Assembly (NCBI RefSeq): GCF_007860175.1
Contig: NZ_SJPX01000003.1
Location: 345,388 to 409,387 of the forward strand
DNA length: 64,000 nt
DNA from: Rubripirellula reticaptiva
Lineage (GTDB): Bacteria; Planctomycetota; Planctomycetia; Pirellulales; Pirellulaceae
Direction of reading: 5' to 3'
A model generated the notes under the pieces. It saw nothing but the letters and a program-made list of their open reading frames with translations. It was not told where the DNA came from and made no database searches. Positions within the stretch are counted from its first letter, which is position 1, and each line of letters begins with the position of its first letter. Made by a program: the position numbers and the translations under genes. Shown here piece after piece: positions 61,689 to 64,000 of the stretch.

Positions 61689-62344
61689 GTTGGCTTCAAT
61701 TCGGGCGCAAGCACAACGAAAGGACCGTGACCGGTCCGATCAGCATTGTGATGCCTGAGTCGGTACAGGCGACTTGGACCAGTGTGGCATAGATACGCGA
61801 TCGTTGCACAGACGGCAGCATCCAAAGCACCGTCCGACAATTCGGGTAGTGAACCAGAGATGCCAAACGACTGCGACCAAGAATCCCAAAGTCGCGACAC
61901 ACAATCCGCCGCGCCGGGTTCACGTTTGTAATTCATGATGGCATCGTCGAACGACGGGCCACAAGCAAAGTGGAGGCAGGCTCGTGGATGGGTTTCGATT
62001 ACGGTTGGTACTGTAGTCGATAACGAAACAGCAAGCATTTGCCCTCGGACCGGAACCGCCATGAGAGAATTGACGGACGCTACCCAGTTGCGATTTGCAT
62101 CTGGAAGCAATGCACGAAGCTCCATGTCGGATGAGCGGAACCCCGTCAGGTCAGAGAGTGAGACAGTCAATTGTGCGTCGATTGCAACCGCACTGACATC
62201 GTTTGAATCTGCGAATGAGACAATTTCCGGCAGCGAGGTTGAGTGTGGCGGAAGCCGGAACGCAAGCGAGCCGTCTTCGTCAGATAGGACGGCGGCCCAC
62301 GTGTTGTTGGCACCGGCAACGTCTACGCCGAGATACAGTGTCAT
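61679..62344 (-). CDS. Cassette gene: DUF429 protein
   Basis: A 221-residue protein from ATG 62344, 17 bases past site I, with its TAA (61679-61681) in the core of site H. MTLYLGVDVAGANNTWAAVL opens an RNase H-like fold; AIDAQLTVSLSDLTGFRSSD, the later ETHPRACL and DGALDAAVCATIAYL are the DUF429 landmarks, with Asp residues placed as in RNase H/Hsp70-like nucleases. DUF429 proteins are often found in cassette arrays and mobile DNA; a nuclease role is suspected but unproven. Length is normal, the frame is intact. Confidence 0.88.
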   Translation of the reverse strand: MTLYLGVDVAGANNTWAAVLSDEDGSLAFRLPPHSTSLPEIVSFADSNDVSAVAIDAQLTVSLSDLTGFRSSDMELRALLPDANRNWVASVNSLMAVPVRGQMLAVSLSTTVPTVIETHPRACLHFACGPSFDDAIMNYKREPGAADCVSRLWDSWSQSFGISGSLPELSDGALDAAVCATIAYLCHTGPSRLYRLRHHNADRTGHGPFVVLAPELKPTDG

Positions 62345-62360
62345 GAATACAAGTTCTTCA

Positions 62361-62455
62361 GTCGGATAACGGCGGCGTTGACCGGGCCGCCGCCAATCAA
62401 CATTGACTTCAGGAACGACGCGATCGGCGGCTCCGCGTCCAACGCTTGGTTCTGC
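62361..62455 (-). repeat. attC site I
   Basis: Arms TCGGATAACGGCGGCGTTG and CAACGCTTGGTTCTGCC, inner boxes CCGGGCCGCCG and CGGCGGCTCCGCG, extra bases on the right arm. Confidence 0.82.
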
Positions 62456-63043
62456 CTATTCGTCCTTGCTGTGTGACGTGGCGCGCTCTCGATGTGGCGG
62501 ACCAATCAGGACGGCCACAAAAGCCATCGGCTTCTCCCCCCGCACTTGCTTTTTCTCTCCGCTGGGTGAATGGTACAGCACCGGCTCAACTGTTCGATTG
62601 CCTGTTTCATCCGCCATCGTGACTCTCACCTCATATCCAGCGACTGGTGCCCAGCCAGCAACGCTCACCAACACGCGGCCATCTTTGCGTTCAGGAATGT
62701 CTGCGCCGACAGGGCAGAAGGAGGCATTTCCAAGGCTGCCACCCCAAACGCGATTGTCGACTTCATCGTCCTCCAGCAGCCCGTCACAAATAGGCACCCA
62801 GTTTGTGACAGCGAAATACTCGGACTCGCCCAGTTGTTTGAGGTGCTCTGCAACCCAAGATTCGACGACGGGGCCATCCTGCTTCGGAGTGCGCGCGGTG
62901 ACCGGCATGATGACTTTGACGAACACCTGATTGAATTGTCGCCGCGCGATCGACTCCGACGTTGCATCCTGAGCGGGTTGCGCAGCCACAATGGGCGTGA
63001 GCGTGTAGAGCGCCAGCGAAAGGGCGAAGCTAAGACATCTCAT
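62456..63043 (-). CDS. Cassette gene: 195-residue exported protein
   Basis: ATG 63043 (MRCLSFALSLALYTLTPIVAAQP) starts a clear signal peptide; a GTG four codons upstream is the alternative. The stop (62456-62458) touches site I and the start lies 28 bases before site J. The mature chain includes FNQVFVKVIMPVTARTPKQDG, a CDGLLEDDEVDNRVWGG loop with a second Cys in ASFCPVG (possible disulfide), and VAGWAPVAGYEVRVTM with a beta-rich end. No family recognised. Probably periplasmic. Confidence 0.8.
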   Translation of the reverse strand: MRCLSFALSLALYTLTPIVAAQPAQDATSESIARRQFNQVFVKVIMPVTARTPKQDGPVVESWVAEHLKQLGESEYFAVTNWVPICDGLLEDDEVDNRVWGGSLGNASFCPVGADIPERKDGRVLVSVAGWAPVAGYEVRVTMADETGNRTVEPVLYHSPSGEKKQVRGEKPMAFVAVLIGPPHRERATSHSKDE

Positions 63044-63070
63044 TCTGAACCTCACAACGTGTCAGTATTT

Positions 63071-63164
63071 GGCAGAACGGGGGCGATCACGGAGGCACGG
63101 CCCATGCGGTCACCATTTGTAGAATCCGTATGCCGTGCTCCCGTGCATCGCATGGTTCCCCGCA
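63071..63164 (-). repeat. attC site J
   Basis: Arms GGCAGAACGGGGGCGATC and GCATCGCATGGTTCCCCG, inner boxes CACGGAGGCACGG and CCGTGCTCCCGTG, extra bases on the right arm. Confidence 0.82.
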
Positions 63165-63569
63165 TTTGGAGCGGGTATTCGGCGACCATGTGGAACGATT
63201 GTCACCAATCATATCAAACGCATCGAACGTCGGCAAATTGGTCGAAAGGAACCACGCAAAGACGCAGAGACACAAAGTTCAGCCGCGAATTGTCCGCGCA
63301 AGTTTTCGAGCGCCGGAGCATCGCCGAGCGCCATTAGCGAAATGGAATCACGTAACGTCGTAGTGCCGCAATGTTGTGCCGCGTATCGAGCTGGCAACAT
63401 TCCGGGCGCCGGCCATTATCGTGCGCATCGACCGCACATTTTTGAGCAAGTGAATCGTCAGCATTGTCCACCGCGATTATCGTGCCGACCATCGACCGCG
63501 CAACAGTCAGCGAAAGCGAAACCCGGTTTCCATCGATCGAATCGTCGGCAAAGCGATCGGTGACCAATT
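63165..63569. other. Cassette with no clear gene
   Basis: Between sites J and K. A minus-strand frame ends at 63334 and contains MVGTIIAVDNADDSLAQ near 63480, about 50 codons, with no ribosome-binding sequence; a plus-strand frame runs across the site into it. At 63250-63277 the plus strand reads ACGCAAAGACGCAGAGACAC, a phrase resembling an interspersed repeat known from many bacterial genomes. I would not call a gene here. Confidence 0.45.
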
Positions 63570-63664
63570 CAGTCGGGGAACGTTGGTGATCAGCGGGTCG
63601 GGAGAGACGACTTTCCATTGGTGAAACCTTGCAAGCCCGACTCCGTTGCATCACATGGTTATTT
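63570..63664 (-). repeat. attC site K
   Basis: Arms GTCGGGGAACGTTGGTGATC and ATCACATGGTTATTTG, inner boxes CAGCGGGTCGGG and CCCGACTCCGTTG, extra bases on the right arm. Nearly identical to site C across the inner part and loop. Confidence 0.82.
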
Positions 63665-63869
63665 GTTTGCCCGAACCAGTCGTCGGACTAGCGGCCGGCA
63701 AGCCGTCAGCCTATCGGACATGGAGCTGGGCGGCAAGTTTTCGGCCGTTGCGTCAGTCAGCGTTGTCAGCAGTCGTGGGAGTTGATCAGGGAGCGCCATC
63801 AAAGTTGAGATCACGAGTTGTGCGCGGTGACCATCAATTCCGATGCACGAAAAGACGCGTCGGTTTAGT
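63665..63869. other. Cassette without a conserved gene (copy 2)
   Basis: Second copy of the unit at 58958-59162, same length, ends almost identical, middle diverged. An open minus-strand frame of 46 codons (ATG about 63804, reading MALPDQLPRLLTTLTDATAE, TAA in site K) exists here but is broken by a 1-base difference in copy 1. Confidence 0.55.
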
Positions 63870-63961
63870 ACAAATAACGTTACGGTTTACCGGGCGGCGG
63901 CGAGTGCCGTGATTTCAAAACAGCGCGACCACCGCCGCTCCGGTACAACCGATGGTTATCC
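63870..63961 (-). repeat. attC site L
   Basis: Arms ACAAATAACGTTACGG and CCGATGGTTATCCG, inner boxes ACCGGGCGGCGG and CCGCCGCTCCGGT, extra bases on the right arm. Nearly identical to site D; similarity continues from 63962 to the window end, matching about 59254-59292. Confidence 0.82.
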
Positions 63962-64000
63962 GCTTTATCGACGGGCATTGATCGAGTGTTGGGCAGTGGA

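Larger units (their letters stand above)
58048..64000 (-). mobile_element. Integron cassette array (right end outside window)
   Basis: Twelve imperfect palindromes, 90-97 bases, with inner sequence of similar length, interrupt the region at intervals of about 300-800 bases. All share an outer AAC...GTT pair, a related inner GGG/CGG...CCG box, and one or two unpaired extra bases that always lie on the higher-coordinate arm, e.g. TCAACGGAG against TCAGCGGG. That asymmetry gives one orientation for every site: the minus strand is the top strand. Most cassettes hold one minus-strand gene with its stop codon in the site downstream. No integrase or attI is seen up to base 64000; by orientation they should lie to the right. 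Confidence 0.85.

Noticed and set aside
62570..63337. 255-codon plus-strand open frame crossing attC site J
   Set aside because: Antisense to the cassette gene at 62456-63043 and runs through a recombination site; no signal or domain.
58048..63961. Reading the palindromes as plain transcription terminators or REP elements
   Set aside because: Stems are interrupted by the same unpaired bases on the same arm in every copy, ends are AAC/GTT, no T-runs follow, and gene stops fall in them; this is attC architecture.
1..64000. CRISPR array, tRNA or rRNA genes
   Set aside because: No regularly spaced short direct repeats and no cloverleaf or rRNA-like sequence was recognised on either strand; a covariance search would be needed to exclude a tRNA formally.

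Overview
The window comes from the chromosome of a planctomycete, most likely of the Pirellulaceae (Rhodopirellula/Rubripirellula type). I judge this from the gene families read directly in the sequence: a paired PSCyt1-DUF1549-DUF1553 and DUF1501 operon, FGly-type sulfatases, surface proteins opening with a LEPR-XLL motif and carrying dockerin-like repeats, a DUF1559 pseudopilin fragment, and many GTG/TTG starts. No rRNA or tRNA gene, CRISPR array or phage module was recognised.

Region by region. 1-7.4 kb: the end of an ABC exporter operon, then three convergent genes (VWA/HEAT protein, FAD oxidoreductase with a halogenase-like motif, M3 peptidase). 7.6-13 kb: a 1441-residue four-repeat surface protein divergent from an ECF sigma factor and a small zinc-binding anti-sigma-like protein. 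13.2-24.9 kb: a tightly packed plus-strand run, cytochrome-like DUF1553 / DUF1501 pair, a membrane Ser/Thr kinase with an extracytoplasmic sensor region, two different P-loop GTPase-like membrane proteins and a MotA/TolQ/ExbB channel protein; four consecutive junctions are 4-base overlaps or 4-base gaps. The kinase-GTPase-GTPase-channel set is the best candidate for an undescribed machine. 25-34.6 kb: ordinary planctomycete metabolism (CopD-like membrane protein, a class I amidotransferase that has lost its nucleophile Cys, a KAS III-like enzyme, a large duplicated secreted protein, two sulfatases).

34.6-47.5 kb is a metal-response island: an HME-RND pump (CzcB/CzcA type), a VIT-family transporter, a PP2C/RsbU-type phosphatase, a Cys-rich secreted protein, a DUF2202 protein, and a ZraS/ZraR-like histidine kinase and sigma-54 activator. 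Three sites with correctly spaced -24/-12 elements lie before czcB, the Cys-rich gene and the DUF2202 gene, so the regulator probably drives the island. Gene debris (PKD fragment, P-loop stub, transposase remnant) marks its edges. 48.5-57.9 kb: a GT2-ArnT fusion, a methyltransferase killed by one stop codon, an M56 peptidase gene overlapping an unknown small gene, two acidic LEPR-XLL paralogues, and a beheaded DUF1559 gene.

58.05-64 kb is an integron cassette array: twelve imperfect palindromes of about 90-97 bp with AAC...GTT ends separate short units, most holding one minus-strand gene whose stop codon lies in or beside the next site. The extra (bulged) bases lie consistently on one arm, so all sites point the same way (minus strand as top strand). 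No integrase is inside the window; it should lie beyond base 64000. One cassette with its flanking sites occurs twice (58.87-59.25 and 63.57-63.96 kb). All functions are inferred from sequence reading only; no database search was run.
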